23,476 nucleotides of DNA. Source: a virus. Location of the stretch: the IMG/VR virus record IMGVR_UViG_3300027825_000013, positions 1 through 23,476 of that record. The stretch is one strand, 5' to 3'. Positions 7,040 through 15,138 of the stretch are shown one piece after another. The translations under genes and the position numbers were made by a program. The notes under the pieces were generated by a model. It saw only the letters and a list, made by a program, of their open reading frames with translations. It did no database searches and had not been told where the DNA came from. Each line of letters begins with the position of its first letter. Position 1 is the first letter of the stretch.

Positions 7040-10000
7040 TTGACTCAGGATTCGTACCGCACAATCAACCTCTTCAACTGGACTGGCGGGATTGTGGGCC
7101 GAAGACGCAATCCACTCCGCTTCACGGAGAGCGCTCTTGCAGCCGGTGAAAATGTAGACGTGGCAGACGGCGCCCTGCGCACGAGGCCCGGTACCTCTCT
7201 CATGTCATCCGGCAGTCTGCCCGCGGGTGACATCATGGCATTGGAGAATGTGCGCTTCCCCACGAACGAGAGCAGTTACCTTGTGGCGCAAGTCAAGTAT
7301 GAATTGAATTTCAGAGAAGGAGCGACCGGGCCATCTGCGAGGACTGATCATTCTGCTGTGTGGGATGCCGGAAATGGTCGAATGCTAGTCTTTGGCGGTG
7401 TAGACGAGGGGGGAAGTTACTTAAGCGATTTGTGGGCTTATCATCCTGACACAGATACGTGGGATGAACTGTCGCCAACAGGTGGACCTCCGCATGCCAG
7501 GCTAGGGCACACGGCAATTTACGTGCCAAGCCTAGAAATAATGGCTATTTTTGGTGGTAATTACTATTCTGGCGGCGCACATTATCTAAACGACGTTTGG
7601 GTTCTGGACTGTCAGACCGACACATGGACCGAGCAAGCTGCCACCGGGGATGCTCCCGATGCTTGCACACGACCAACCCAGCGACACGCTGCCTTATTGA
7701 GAACTGCCACGGGCGGAATGATGATCGTCCAGGGGGGAAGGACTACCTGTTACGAATTAGACCTTAATACTTGGGTATGGACCTCTTTCGATCCGACTAT
7801 CCCAAACTTCGGAATGGGGTTTCCTGTTCATGGTCGTTCAGGAGTGGCATACGATTCCTTAAACGATAGCATCATTATTTGTGGGGGACAGGATACGGGC
7901 GAAACTCTTACCAAGATGACCTTCTCGTTGGATATTGGTGCTCAGACATGGACTGTCAGGGCAAATTTGCCTGTTGAAGAATGGGCCGCAGACCTCGTAG
8001 CTGTCTATTGTTCCGGGAACGTACATGTCACCGGGGACATAAACAACACCGGCGGGGAGGTCGATCTTCAGGCTTTGACATACAATGTTGCGGGTGATTC
8101 TTGGTCTACGTTGGAGTTTAGAGGGACCGCCCGCCCCCATAACCGCACCGGCCACTCTATGAGCCTTACAGATACCGGCAGCATCATAATCTTTGGGGGT
8201 TCAGAGTACGATACCGGCTACTATAATGATGTCTGGCAAACGGCTGAAGTTTGTGCATCTTCAGCACCCTATGGCTACGGCCTCTTCGCTTGCCCCGATC
8301 ATCTCCCCACATCAACGGGGGTATTCACCCGCATCTATGAATTCGGCCCGACATGCGGGGTCTGCAAGTTTGCCACGCTGAATGACCGCGTGGTGATTAC
8401 CGAAGGCATCGCAGCGCCTCCGCTGGTGTGGGCTGGCGCTATGGCAGACGATGCCTCTGACTGGCCGCACCCAAAGGCCGTCTTGATCGCTCAGGATGGC
8501 GAGCGTTTCTACGATGTCTCGTCTGAAGTCTGCGATAAAGATCCTGATACGGTGGCGCAAGTCGGTGGTATCCGAACCTGGGGAGCGATCTATATCTGTA
8601 CTGACATGCCGGAAGTAGAGGGTTTTTACTTCGATATGGAGAGCCCGAATACCGGAGCGACAGGGACAACCGCGAGCACGTTTCACTCTCCCATGCAGAT
8701 CACGGAGGCCGACGATATGGCCCGCCAGGACCTCAAAGCCACGATAGTGAATTGGGTGCAAGATTCCGGGGCCGCTGGGCATTTCACAAATGCGGATGGG
8801 GATGCCATCACTGTCGGTCCCGGCAATGATCGGGGGGCTTGGGATAATGGAACAGCGTACGTCGTCGGGGACACGGTTACTCTGAACGGTATGGTCTACT
8901 GGTGTATCTTGAACCACGCGGGGCACACCCCGCCGAATCTGACATACTGGCGGATCAATAACCCTGACATCGTGCCGGGAATTGCAGTCGATCTTGGCGA
9001 CGGAGAATTCCTCATCGCGTCTGTGACGCATGGCGGCTACGGTGCGGCAGAGGTTACGCTTTCTGATATCCACGCGAACGCAACGGTCAATACAGCTTAC
9101 GGCCTGAGCATGGGGGCCGGGGGTCTCACGGTCAATTTGGGGTATCAGACTGGTGTGTCGTCATGGACAAAGAGCGTTTCCGGCTTTGTTCCACTGGCTG
9201 GATATTCCGTCCGGGTCGTTGTGCCAGGATCAGAGATTAGTACTGGGGGCGATCATGTTCAGTTGACTCTGAAGGCCAACACCGCAAGGCCGGCCTATAA
9301 AACGCAATATGCAGCATCCATCGGTAGTTTGCGAATAACGCATGTTTCCATTATGGAGCGCAGCGGCGGCACAGGTAACGGCACTACAGCCCCTACAGAA
9401 ATAACCTTCCCGGGCTTATACGGCACGCATGTAAGTGGTTGCACCTTCAGTAGTATAGGGGAAGAAAAGACTAGCGACATAATACCGTTCACTGTGGACG
9501 AGACCAAAGATTACCTCGTCACTCTAGATGTGGCCTGGAGTACGAGTTGGTATGTTCCGGCAGATGCAGGGGTTTTGGCTACTTGGCAAACCTTCAGAGC
9601 TGGTTATCTGCCGCAGGGCGCAGGCCAAAGTTACATCAAGGATTATGGCTGGGGAAATGGTGGTAGTTCCTGGGATCAACAGACTGCCGACGGATTTACC
9701 TTGGTTGACGCGGTCTACGGACTGGACAAACTGACTGTAACCGGAATTCAGGCAGTGAATCCCGGTGCGGAAGTGGCCACCACAACCGATGTAGTTCAGT
9801 TGACCACAAGCACTTTCGAGAGCGTTGACAGCATAACGGTTGAGCAATTTACCTCCGGATCTTCCGCAATCTACCACGCGGTCAGCTTCGATGCTCGGAA
9901 TACCTTTAATGTCTTCAAATCTTCAGTTTGGCGAATAATCGTCCGAAATAATAGTGGTACGTGGCAGTATATTGATGGATCGGACACCTGGCAGAATGCG

Positions 10001-12061
10001 TCGATTGATTCCCTCCTTGGATCGCTTCGTCAGGCACTCGCCATTGCTGAAAACCAGATGAAAAAGGCGGAACTGGAAGCCATTACTGCCGCTCAATGGC
10101 AAGCCAGCGGTGGATTCATCCCGCATATCACGACGACCGTGGACTTTGCAGTGGGGATGCAGGCTGATGGAACGAATGTCCCAGCACTTTCATCCTACGT
10201 TGTGGCCTATGAGTCTGGCGGCCAAGCGATCATTGAAGGATTCCAAAACGGTGCATGGACCGGAGGCGACGGTTGGACGGACAACACCATCGTCAACGGA
10301 TCAAGACTCGGGCAGTCCGGGTCGATCATGTACGCGGGGCCCTCTCCGTTCAAAACTGATTACCATGTTGTGGATCAGGTTCCTGGCTACTGGTTCCGGC
10401 TCTTGACCAATGGGACCTCTCCTGACTGTGCCATAACCCGGATTCATTACAAGGCCCCCTGCCAACCCCTGGCAAACATCGGAGACGGGCAACCGGACAC
10501 CGCACTCGGTTTTATTTACCAGGATGCGAGCATGAGCAGCATCCGGGATTTCACCGTTGAGGTTTCCGACAACGTGCTCACGGAGCTTTCCAAGGCTGAC
10601 ATTCCAATGCAGCCGGAAGACTTTCTTTTTGTCGGTTACCTCACCCGGTTTAACGAGATCGAGATCACCCCTTACACGGACAACAATCAGGAAGCATCTG
10701 TCCTCTCGGCTGAGTACTGGAACGGGGAAACATGGGCGCCTCTGGTCGCAACAGACGGCACTATCGGTTCCGCAGGGAACACCCTCGCGCAAAAAGGGAG
10801 GATCTCATGGACGCTTCCAACCGACTGGAAGACCAGTATCCCGTTCAATGCCTCCTTCAGCAGAGGCTATTGGATTCGACTCTCTGTGAGTGGCGCCCTT
10901 ACCTCTACTGCTGCGATATCGGAAGTGAGGATTTATGGTGTTCCGGATGCGCTGAAAAAACACAAGTTCGCAGCGACCTTCCAGAACCGGATTGTGCTTG
11001 GCAACCGGCCTGATGCCCAGGACCAGGTCGATATTTCCCGCGAGGATGAGGAATACGGCTTCACCGGTCAGGACAGTGCATCTTATCGTGTGGGCGGCAC
11101 GGATTCCATCCAATGCGCCATTTCCGCCTGGAACGGACTGCTCATCGGCAAGACTGAGACGTGGCATCAATTGAAAGCCTCCTCGTCCGGGGACTTCCAA
11201 TTCGAGAGTGTGGAGGCGGCCCGTCATGTTCCAATCAATTCTGAGTGCGTGGTCAAGGCGCCTGTGGGCGGTTTTGACTATGGAGATAGATATGGCCTAT
11301 TCTTCGTTAATCGTTACGGTGCTTTTGTCAGCACTGGTCTTCATGTTGATTCTCTTTGGAATACCTCCAGAGGCAAGACCATAAGTGATGTTCTCAACTG
11401 GTGGGATACCGCTAACACCCCCAGGCTTGATCTGGATTATTTGCATCTGGCCTGCGGTGAGTACTGGCCGGCACGGAATTGGATCGTCTGGTCCGTGCCG
11501 ATGATTTTGTCCTCGGAGTCAGGGCCGCAGGCATCCAATAACAGGCTCATCGTTTATGATCTGACGCTCGGGGCTTGGCTCCCGCCGTTCACAATCAGTG
11601 CCTCAAGCTTTTCCACTGCATACCACTACAATGCCAATGCTCCGGGGAAGCTCGGGGACTTGGGTTTGTATGCCGGAGATTATGAGGGGCGGATCATAAG
11701 GCTGTTCGGGCCTGGAGTTACCTCTGATTTGGGCTCCCCGATCTCAGCCTGGGTGGAGACTGGATGGCTGGATTTTGGATCGCCGGAATACAGAAAATTG
11801 CTGCGGGTGCTCTCTCTATACGGCAAGAGTGCGGACGACGTGATAACCGTGAGCGCTTTCGGCGATGGGGACACTTCTGCCGCAACAGTTGCGGAGTTTC
11901 ATGATCTATCTAATTTAGGGAGCAAGGCCTTTGCATTGGAACAGGAGTCTCACAATGTCCAGGGCCGTTTCTTCAAGTTTCGGATCGCATTTAATGATGC
12001 AAGTGAAGTCTACGGACTGCAGATAGCCAGCTCGCTTATACGCGAGTGGGGGGCTCTGTGA
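7040..12061 (+). CDS. Giant nozzle/tail protein with Kelch propeller and carbohydrate-binding-like modules
   Basis: About 1,673 residues from TTG 7040. The N-terminus (YRTINLFNWTGGI...RTRPGTS) and C-terminal third (ATFQNRIVLGN, VDISREDEEYGFTG, then SIQCAISAWNGLLIGKTE) resemble phage nozzle or DNA-stabilisation proteins that close the portal channel; the usual function is inferred. A Kelch-type region lies at about 7322-8240: repeated VFGG/IFGG/ICGG strands, each followed by NDVW or SDLW and a DTDTW-like turn, about six blades. At about 8831-8955, RGAWDNGTAYVVGD...YWCILNHAG...YWRI looks like a CBM5/12-type chitin-binding module. Two related beta-domains occur in tandem at about 10190-10470 and 10690-10950, each ending in YWFRL/YWIRL and an AI-x-x-I strand. 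Tail nozzle proteins are usually much shorter, so the extra modules are probable host-surface binding insertions. Confidence 0.72.
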   Translation: MTQDSYRTINLFNWTGGIVGRRRNPLRFTESALAAGENVDVADGALRTRPGTSLMSSGSLPAGDIMALENVRFPTNESSYLVAQVKYELNFREGATGPSARTDHSAVWDAGNGRMLVFGGVDEGGSYLSDLWAYHPDTDTWDELSPTGGPPHARLGHTAIYVPSLEIMAIFGGNYYSGGAHYLNDVWVLDCQTDTWTEQAATGDAPDACTRPTQRHAALLRTATGGMMIVQGGRTTCYELDLNTWVWTSFDPTIPNFGMGFPVHGRSGVAYDSLNDSIIICGGQDTGETLTKMTFSLDIGAQTWTVRANLPVEEWAADLVAVYCSGNVHVTGDINNTGGEVDLQALTYNVAGDSWSTLEFRGTARPHNRTGHSMSLTDTGSIIIFGGSEYDTGYYNDVWQTAEVCASSAPYGYGLFACPDHLPTSTGVFTRIYEFGPTCGVCKFATLNDRVVITEGIAAPPLVWAGAMADDASDWPHPKAVLIAQDGERFYDVSSEVCDKDPDTVAQVGGIRTWGAIYICTDMPEVEGFYFDMESPNTGATGTTASTFHSPMQITEADDMARQDLKATIVNWVQDSGAAGHFTNADGDAITVGPGNDRGAWDNGTAYVVGDTVTLNGMVYWCILNHAGHTPPNLTYWRINNPDIVPGIAVDLGDGEFLIASVTHGGYGAAEVTLSDIHANATVNTAYGLSMGAGGLTVNLGYQTGVSSWTKSVSGFVPLAGYSVRVVVPGSEISTGGDHVQLTLKANTARPAYKTQYAASIGSLRITHVSIMERSGGTGNGTTAPTEITFPGLYGTHVSGCTFSSIGEEKTSDIIPFTVDETKDYLVTLDVAWSTSWYVPADAGVLATWQTFRAGYLPQGAGQSYIKDYGWGNGGSSWDQQTADGFTLVDAVYGLDKLTVTGIQAVNPGAEVATTTDVVQLTTSTFESVDSITVEQFTSGSSAIYHAVSFDARNTFNVFKSSVWRIIVRNNSGTWQYIDGSDTWQNASIDSLLGSLRQALAIAENQMKKAELEAITAAQWQASGGFIPHITTTVDFAVGMQADGTNVPALSSYVVAYESGGQAIIEGFQNGAWTGGDGWTDNTIVNGSRLGQSGSIMYAGPSPFKTDYHVVDQVPGYWFRLLTNGTSPDCAITRIHYKAPCQPLANIGDGQPDTALGFIYQDASMSSIRDFTVEVSDNVLTELSKADIPMQPEDFLFVGYLTRFNEIEITPYTDNNQEASVLSAEYWNGETWAPLVATDGTIGSAGNTLAQKGRISWTLPTDWKTSIPFNASFSRGYWIRLSVSGALTSTAAISEVRIYGVPDALKKHKFAATFQNRIVLGNRPDAQDQVDISREDEEYGFTGQDSASYRVGGTDSIQCAISAWNGLLIGKTETWHQLKASSSGDFQFESVEAARHVPINSECVVKAPVGGFDYGDRYGLFFVNRYGAFVSTGLHVDSLWNTSRGKTISDVLNWWDTANTPRLDLDYLHLACGEYWPARNWIVWSVPMILSSESGPQASNNRLIVYDLTLGAWLPPFTISASSFSTAYHYNANAPGKLGDLGLYAGDYEGRIIRLFGPGVTSDLGSPISAWVETGWLDFGSPEYRKLLRVLSLYGKSADDVITVSAFGDGDTSAATVAEFHDLSNLGSKAFALEQESHNVQGRFFKFRIAFNDASEVYGLQIASSLIREWGAL

Positions 12062-12127
12062 GCAGCGCCTAAGGACGCACTGAGTGTTGCAAATCCCTCA
12101 AGGTTTAGAAAACAGGAGGCAATAGAG

Positions 12128-12994
12128 ATGCCATTTCCAAACTATACCAGAAGCTCATACGCGACATACGGGGGCTACTCTCCTTCGCAAAGCAATCCAT
12201 TCCTCGAACCGACCCGGCAAATTGCCGAATTGGTCGCCCGGTTGTCCACCCCGCAAAATCGGCCGGCCTCAGACCGAACCCCGGGAGCCAGCAGCGGACA
12301 GGCTGACTGGGGGACCCACGTGGCCCGTCCCGCTGATCCTGAGGTTAGGGACTACATGTCCAACGTCCTGGGAGGACAGCGCAATACTCTTGATGATTAC
12401 GTCCGCCGTGCCGCAGGCGCGAGCATCAGGCGCGGGGGAAGGAACACGGCAGGAAGCCTGCCTCTGGACTCAGCCCTGTACCAGCAAGCCATAGAAAGTC
12501 TTGCAAAAGGTTATGGGGACCGTTTCCGCGATGCCATGACCTACAACAGATACGTCAAGGGGACTGAATCGAGCCAGTTCTCGGACAACATGAGAAACTT
12601 GCAGAACCTTTTGAGCCTGCAGCAGCGCTATTTGTCCAGCTCGGCTGATTGGCAGCAGAAAATGGGGAGCCCGCAGCGCATCTCCGCAACTCCCGATGAC
12701 GGCCAGGATCGCGCTCTGAAGGAGCTGACTCTGGAACGCCTCCGCCGCCAAATGGAAGCGGAACGGCAGCAAAATGTGGCTGCAAAGGAAGATCGCCAGA
12801 GAGCCTTGGACGACAAGCTTGGCACTGAGACCAAATGGACACAACTCATGCAGAAGGCTGGACTCGCATCCAGGGTAGGCAACTTCGGTGCGGGCTGGAC
12901 CGCGGAAGACGCTGCTCTGGCGGATCTGCTGGGTGTTAAAATGGGTGCCCAGTCGCCCTGGCAGCGAAGAATACAAGTTTCCCGTCGCGGGTGA
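12128..12994 (+). CDS. Helical phage protein of unknown function, possible ejected or internal virion protein
   Basis: 288 residues with AGGAGG (12114-12119) eight bases before the ATG. The first 75 residues are low-complexity and rich in Pro, Ser, Asn and Gly. The rest is mostly helical and highly charged (DDYVRRAAGASIRRGG; a long stretch rich in Arg, Glu and Gln from about 195 to 235). No signal peptide, membrane helix or catalytic motif is visible. Following the nozzle gene in the same operon, it could be an internal core or ejection protein, as phages with short tails often encode such proteins there. This role is positional inference only. Confidence 0.75.
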   Translation: MPFPNYTRSSYATYGGYSPSQSNPFLEPTRQIAELVARLSTPQNRPASDRTPGASSGQADWGTHVARPADPEVRDYMSNVLGGQRNTLDDYVRRAAGASIRRGGRNTAGSLPLDSALYQQAIESLAKGYGDRFRDAMTYNRYVKGTESSQFSDNMRNLQNLLSLQQRYLSSSADWQQKMGSPQRISATPDDGQDRALKELTLERLRRQMEAERQQNVAAKEDRQRALDDKLGTETKWTQLMQKAGLASRVGNFGAGWTAEDAALADLLGVKMGAQSPWQRRIQVSRRG

Positions 12995-13525
12995 TCGGGT
13001 GCAGTAATCCTCCACCGCGGAGATTACAGAGAACGCAGAAAAATCAGTTTTGGGTGGTTTCTTCATCGGGATTACCAGGCTCCGCCTGGTAATCCCGCGT
13101 CCCGCCGGGTTCTCCCCTCTGGTAAGGGGGGGCTACGGGGGATTCTAGGCTAACCGATTGAAAATCCCCAAAAACCCCATTTAGAGAAAGGGGACTTTGG
13201 CGGTCTCTACATCGCTCTCCATGCCGTCTTCGATCTTTTTTCAATTTTTGAATTGACAAGATAGGTTAATTATGGTCCCATTGGCCCTTAAGAGAACATT
13301 TGTTTTCCATAATGCGTCCTCGTGATACTGGTAATTGCCAGCAAGTAACCAGTTGAAAAGGCGCAATCCGTGAACCGGAGAGTTAACTTAATAGGTTCAC
13401 ATGACGCCGGTCGAGCAACCGACCTGTTCGGCAGCCGGGCCGGCAATCCCAAGTTTCCTCGAAACAGGACCAATGGGGGAGGCCTTTCGTGCTGACCTCA
13501 CAATTCTATCATCCGGAGGCGGGCC
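12995..13525. other. Long non-coding gap with palindromic repeats
   Basis: No convincing gene. It opens with an ACAGAGAACGCAGAAAAA stretch like common intergenic repeats. A perfect 13-bp hairpin follows at 13068-13096, then C- and G-runs around 13121-13190 that could pair (CCCC...GGGG). A TTGACA at 13253 has no good -10 element at normal spacing. A short dyad, ACTGGT...ACCAGT, lies around 13326-13352. This gap divides the virion genes from the small-protein cluster. Confidence 0.6.
13068..13096. repeat. Perfect 13-bp palindromic hairpin
   Basis: GGGATTACCAGGC, loop TCC, then the exact complement. The core GGCTCCGCCTGG also appears nearly intact around 14480 (GGGCTCCGCCTGG), so it may be a small REP-like unit. 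It follows the virion operon and could end transcription, though no U-tract follows. Confidence 0.7.
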
Positions 13526-13756
13526 ATGCAGAAGACCAATTACCGAGAGCTTGTGTCGCATTCATTCGACAAGCTCCACGAGCACCTTTCCATGCTGAGA
13601 TCGCATGTGGAGGTTATGGACGACCCAATAGCTCGAATGCACTTGGAATCCATGGAATACGGCTTGCTCGCGCCCATGCGCAAGCTCCGAATGCATCTGG
13701 GTATTCCGTATGACTGGCACGAACAGAAGCCCACGGCGAAGGAGGCGACCAAATGA
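13526..13756 (+). CDS. Small helical protein, unknown
   Basis: 76 residues, with GGAGG (13515-13519) six bases before the ATG. It is predicted almost entirely helical and rich in His and Met (LVSHSFDKLHEHLSMLRSHVEVM), ending in a polar Lys-rich tail. Its stop overlaps the next start (ATGA), so the two genes are translationally coupled. No family is recognised. Confidence 0.72.
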   Translation: MQKTNYRELVSHSFDKLHEHLSMLRSHVEVMDDPIARMHLESMEYGLLAPMRKLRMHLGIPYDWHEQKPTAKEATK

Positions 13757-14142
13757 AGCACAGTGCGCTTACGGTGGATCAATGGAAAGAGCTGAACGCT
13801 CACAGGCTCGTTGAATGCCGCTGGGGATGCAACATAACCGTCGAGGCGTGCAGGTCGTATCAGTCCAGGACGAGCCGTTACGTACTGCACTTCAACGGCC
13901 AACGAGAGCCCTATCCCAGGGTCAATGCAGATTATCTAAAATGTCTGCTGCCAGAACCGTGCCCTCACCTAGTGCCGGATGAGGAAATCAATGGGCTTGC
14001 AGAAACAGGCGGGGTGCACAACCGCCGCACCTCACTGGAGCGCCGGGCGCGATCACGCCACGCCAGAGAGCTGGATCGCCTCGCTAACCCGGATCAGATG
14101 CTGCGCGAAGCGCAATGGAACCGGTCGCTTGTCAGGTTGTGA
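13753..14142 (+). CDS. Small Cys-containing basic protein, unknown
   Basis: 129 residues, starting in the stop codon of the previous gene. The N-terminal half contains CRWGCNITVEAC and then CLLPEPC, five cysteines whose spacing could hold zinc. The C-terminal 40 residues are strongly basic and helical (RRTSLERRARSRHARELDR), suggesting nucleic-acid binding. I do not recognise the family. Coupling to the upstream gene implies a joint role or at least matched expression. Confidence 0.7.
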   Translation: MKHSALTVDQWKELNAHRLVECRWGCNITVEACRSYQSRTSRYVLHFNGQREPYPRVNADYLKCLLPEPCPHLVPDEEINGLAETGGVHNRRTSLERRARSRHARELDRLANPDQMLREAQWNRSLVRL

Positions 14143-14185
14143 TGACACCAATATGAACGAACGTTCCTAAAGAAAGGACCAGATT

Positions 14186-14389
14186 ATGAAAAGATCGGAA
14201 ATGGTTTGCAGCAAGTGCATCAAGTTTGAAGGAACGCAGTGCCGCCTCGATCCTGAGGTCCTTCCGCTCAATGACCCGGACAGACACTGGTGTGCTCAGG
14301 GTCAGTGGCATGAGTGGTCTGAACGATACCAGGAGATGGAACCGTTCTATTGGGGCGAGTGGGAAGAGAATTGCCGCGAAACTGCTTGA
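14186..14389 (+). CDS. Small zinc-ribbon-like protein
   Basis: 67 residues after an AAAGGA site. Cysteines at 8, 11, 19 and 36 (CSKC, QC, WC) form a plausible four-Cys zinc site. The C-terminal half is rich in Trp, Glu and Tyr (HEWSERYQEMEPFYWGEW). Very small treble-cleft or ribbon proteins of this type are common in phage genomes, usually with unknown function. Confidence 0.68.
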   Translation: MKRSEMVCSKCIKFEGTQCRLDPEVLPLNDPDRHWCAQGQWHEWSERYQEMEPFYWGEWEENCRETA

Positions 14390-14437
14390 TACGAGTTTGG
14401 GATCGGGGAGACGACCACATTAAGCATCATCCATCTC

Positions 14438-14465
14438 GTAGGGGCACGGCATGCCGTGCCCCTAC
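14438..14465. repeat. 28-bp perfect palindrome
   Basis: GTAGGGGCACGGCA followed immediately by its exact complement, with no spacer. I recall this sequence type as a dispersed intergenic palindrome in many environmental bacterial genomes. It lies 152-125 bases before the HExxH gene. Confidence 0.8.
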
Positions 14466-14577
14466 TGTTCTTCTCTTTGCCGGGCTCCGCCTGGCCACGC
14501 ATGATCTCGCGGCTCTGCCCGGAATGAGGGCAATGGCTCATCCCTTCCACTACCCCCAACCTATCAACCTGCAATTC

Positions 14578-14582
14578 GGAGG
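14578..14582 (+). promoter_or_regulatory. Ribosome binding site selecting the ATG at 14590
   Basis: GGAGG seven bases ahead of ATG 14590. The same frame is open back to 14350, but that extension runs through the palindrome at 14438-14465 and lacks a comparable site. Confidence 0.7.
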
Positions 14583-14589
14583 CTTTCTT

Positions 14590-14961
14590 ATGCAAACCCC
14601 AGGAGGACTGATAATTTTCGGCAGAACTTACGATGTCCGTGATGTGGACCCTATCCACGCAGGCGAAGGAATACTCGGGATGGCGGCTTATCGGGACGGT
14701 GTGATCTATCTTGACCGGAACATGGACCCGTCCCTGACTCTCAGCACCCTCTGGCACGAAGCCTTCCACATAGCTCAACAGGAAATGCTCGGAACCGCGG
14801 ATGAGGCCCAGGCTCGGTGGGTGTCGCTCTTCGTTCACACCTTCCTTCTGCAAAATCCTGGCATCCTGGAATGTTACCTCGCCGAAGCGAATCCGGCCTC
14901 ATTTCACGATGAAGAGTCTCAGCAGGGTCCCCGAGCACAAAGCAATTCAAACCGTGCGTGA
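14590..14961 (+). CDS. Small HExxH zinc-metalloprotease-like protein (ImmA/IrrE-like)
   Basis: 123 residues. The motif TLWHEAFHIAQQE (His56, Glu57, His60) is the HExxH zinc-binding helix, and DEAQARWVS at 71-79 offers an acidic third ligand in a second helix, as in gluzincin-type ImmA/IrrE and related phage proteins. The preceding strand GVIYLD and the C-terminal FLLQNPGI also fit. ImmA-like proteases cleave phage repressors, but no helix-turn-helix repressor gene is adjacent, and many small phage HExxH proteins have no known substrate. The tail (QQGPRAQSNSNRA) is unstructured. Start chosen by the GGAGG site. Confidence 0.72.
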   Translation: MQTPGGLIIFGRTYDVRDVDPIHAGEGILGMAAYRDGVIYLDRNMDPSLTLSTLWHEAFHIAQQEMLGTADEAQARWVSLFVHTFLLQNPGILECYLAEANPASFHDEESQQGPRAQSNSNRA

Positions 14962-14973
14962 AAGGGGAAAATT

Positions 14974-15048
14974 TTGATAGAAACAGAAAAACAACGACGA
15001 TGGTGGTTTGCCACTCACCCAGAATTCAGCTCGGGTAGGATGTGGTGA
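14974..15048 (+). pseudogene. Truncated copy A of the WWFATHPEF leader ORF
   Basis: TTG-started frame of 24 codons after an AAGGGGAAAA site. It reads IETEKQRRWWFATHPEFSSG and then runs into a stop inside the palindromic element that starts at 15035. It is the same leader as at 21551: over 57 bases the two differ at eight sites, all third positions and all synonymous. The element's insertion, or recombination at that point, appears to have removed the rest of the gene. Confidence 0.75.
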
Positions 15049-15138
15049 GCGAAGCGAACCGCATCGCTCGCCAAAAAACGACCGCGTAACGCGAACGATG
15101 CGATTCCCCCTCGTCTCGCGGCGTCACCACATCGCTAC
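15035..15138. repeat. 104-bp palindromic (MITE/REP-like) element
   Basis: It begins GTAGGATGTGGTGA and ends TCACCACATCGCTAC, imperfect terminal inverted repeats. Inner segments CGCATCG and CGATGCG are also inverted. It resembles the widespread GTAGGGTGCG..-type palindromic repeats of bacterial genomes. Its left arm supplies the stop of the truncated leader ORF, and its right arm contains the stop codon (15135-15137) of the convergent DUF4139 gene. Confidence 0.75.

Noticed and set aside
8312-9073. 253-codon minus-strand open frame inside the nozzle gene
   Set aside because: It lies wholly within a long, well-supported plus-strand gene, has Arg/His-rich shadow composition and no ribosome site or family resemblance.
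12470-13066. 198-codon minus-strand frame opposite the helical virion-type gene
   Set aside because: It is a shadow of the plus-strand gene, which has an AGGAGG site and operon context.
13253-13281. TTGACA promoter-like motif in the long gap
   Set aside because: No acceptable -10 sequence at 16-18 bases; the AT-rich stretch is too close.
13288-13473. 61-codon minus-strand frame in the gap
   Set aside because: No ribosome site, no neighbours on that strand and unconvincing composition.
14350-14589. 80-codon N-terminal extension of the HExxH gene
   Set aside because: It passes through a 28-bp perfect palindrome and overlaps the preceding gene; the ATG at 14590 has a well-placed GGAGG.
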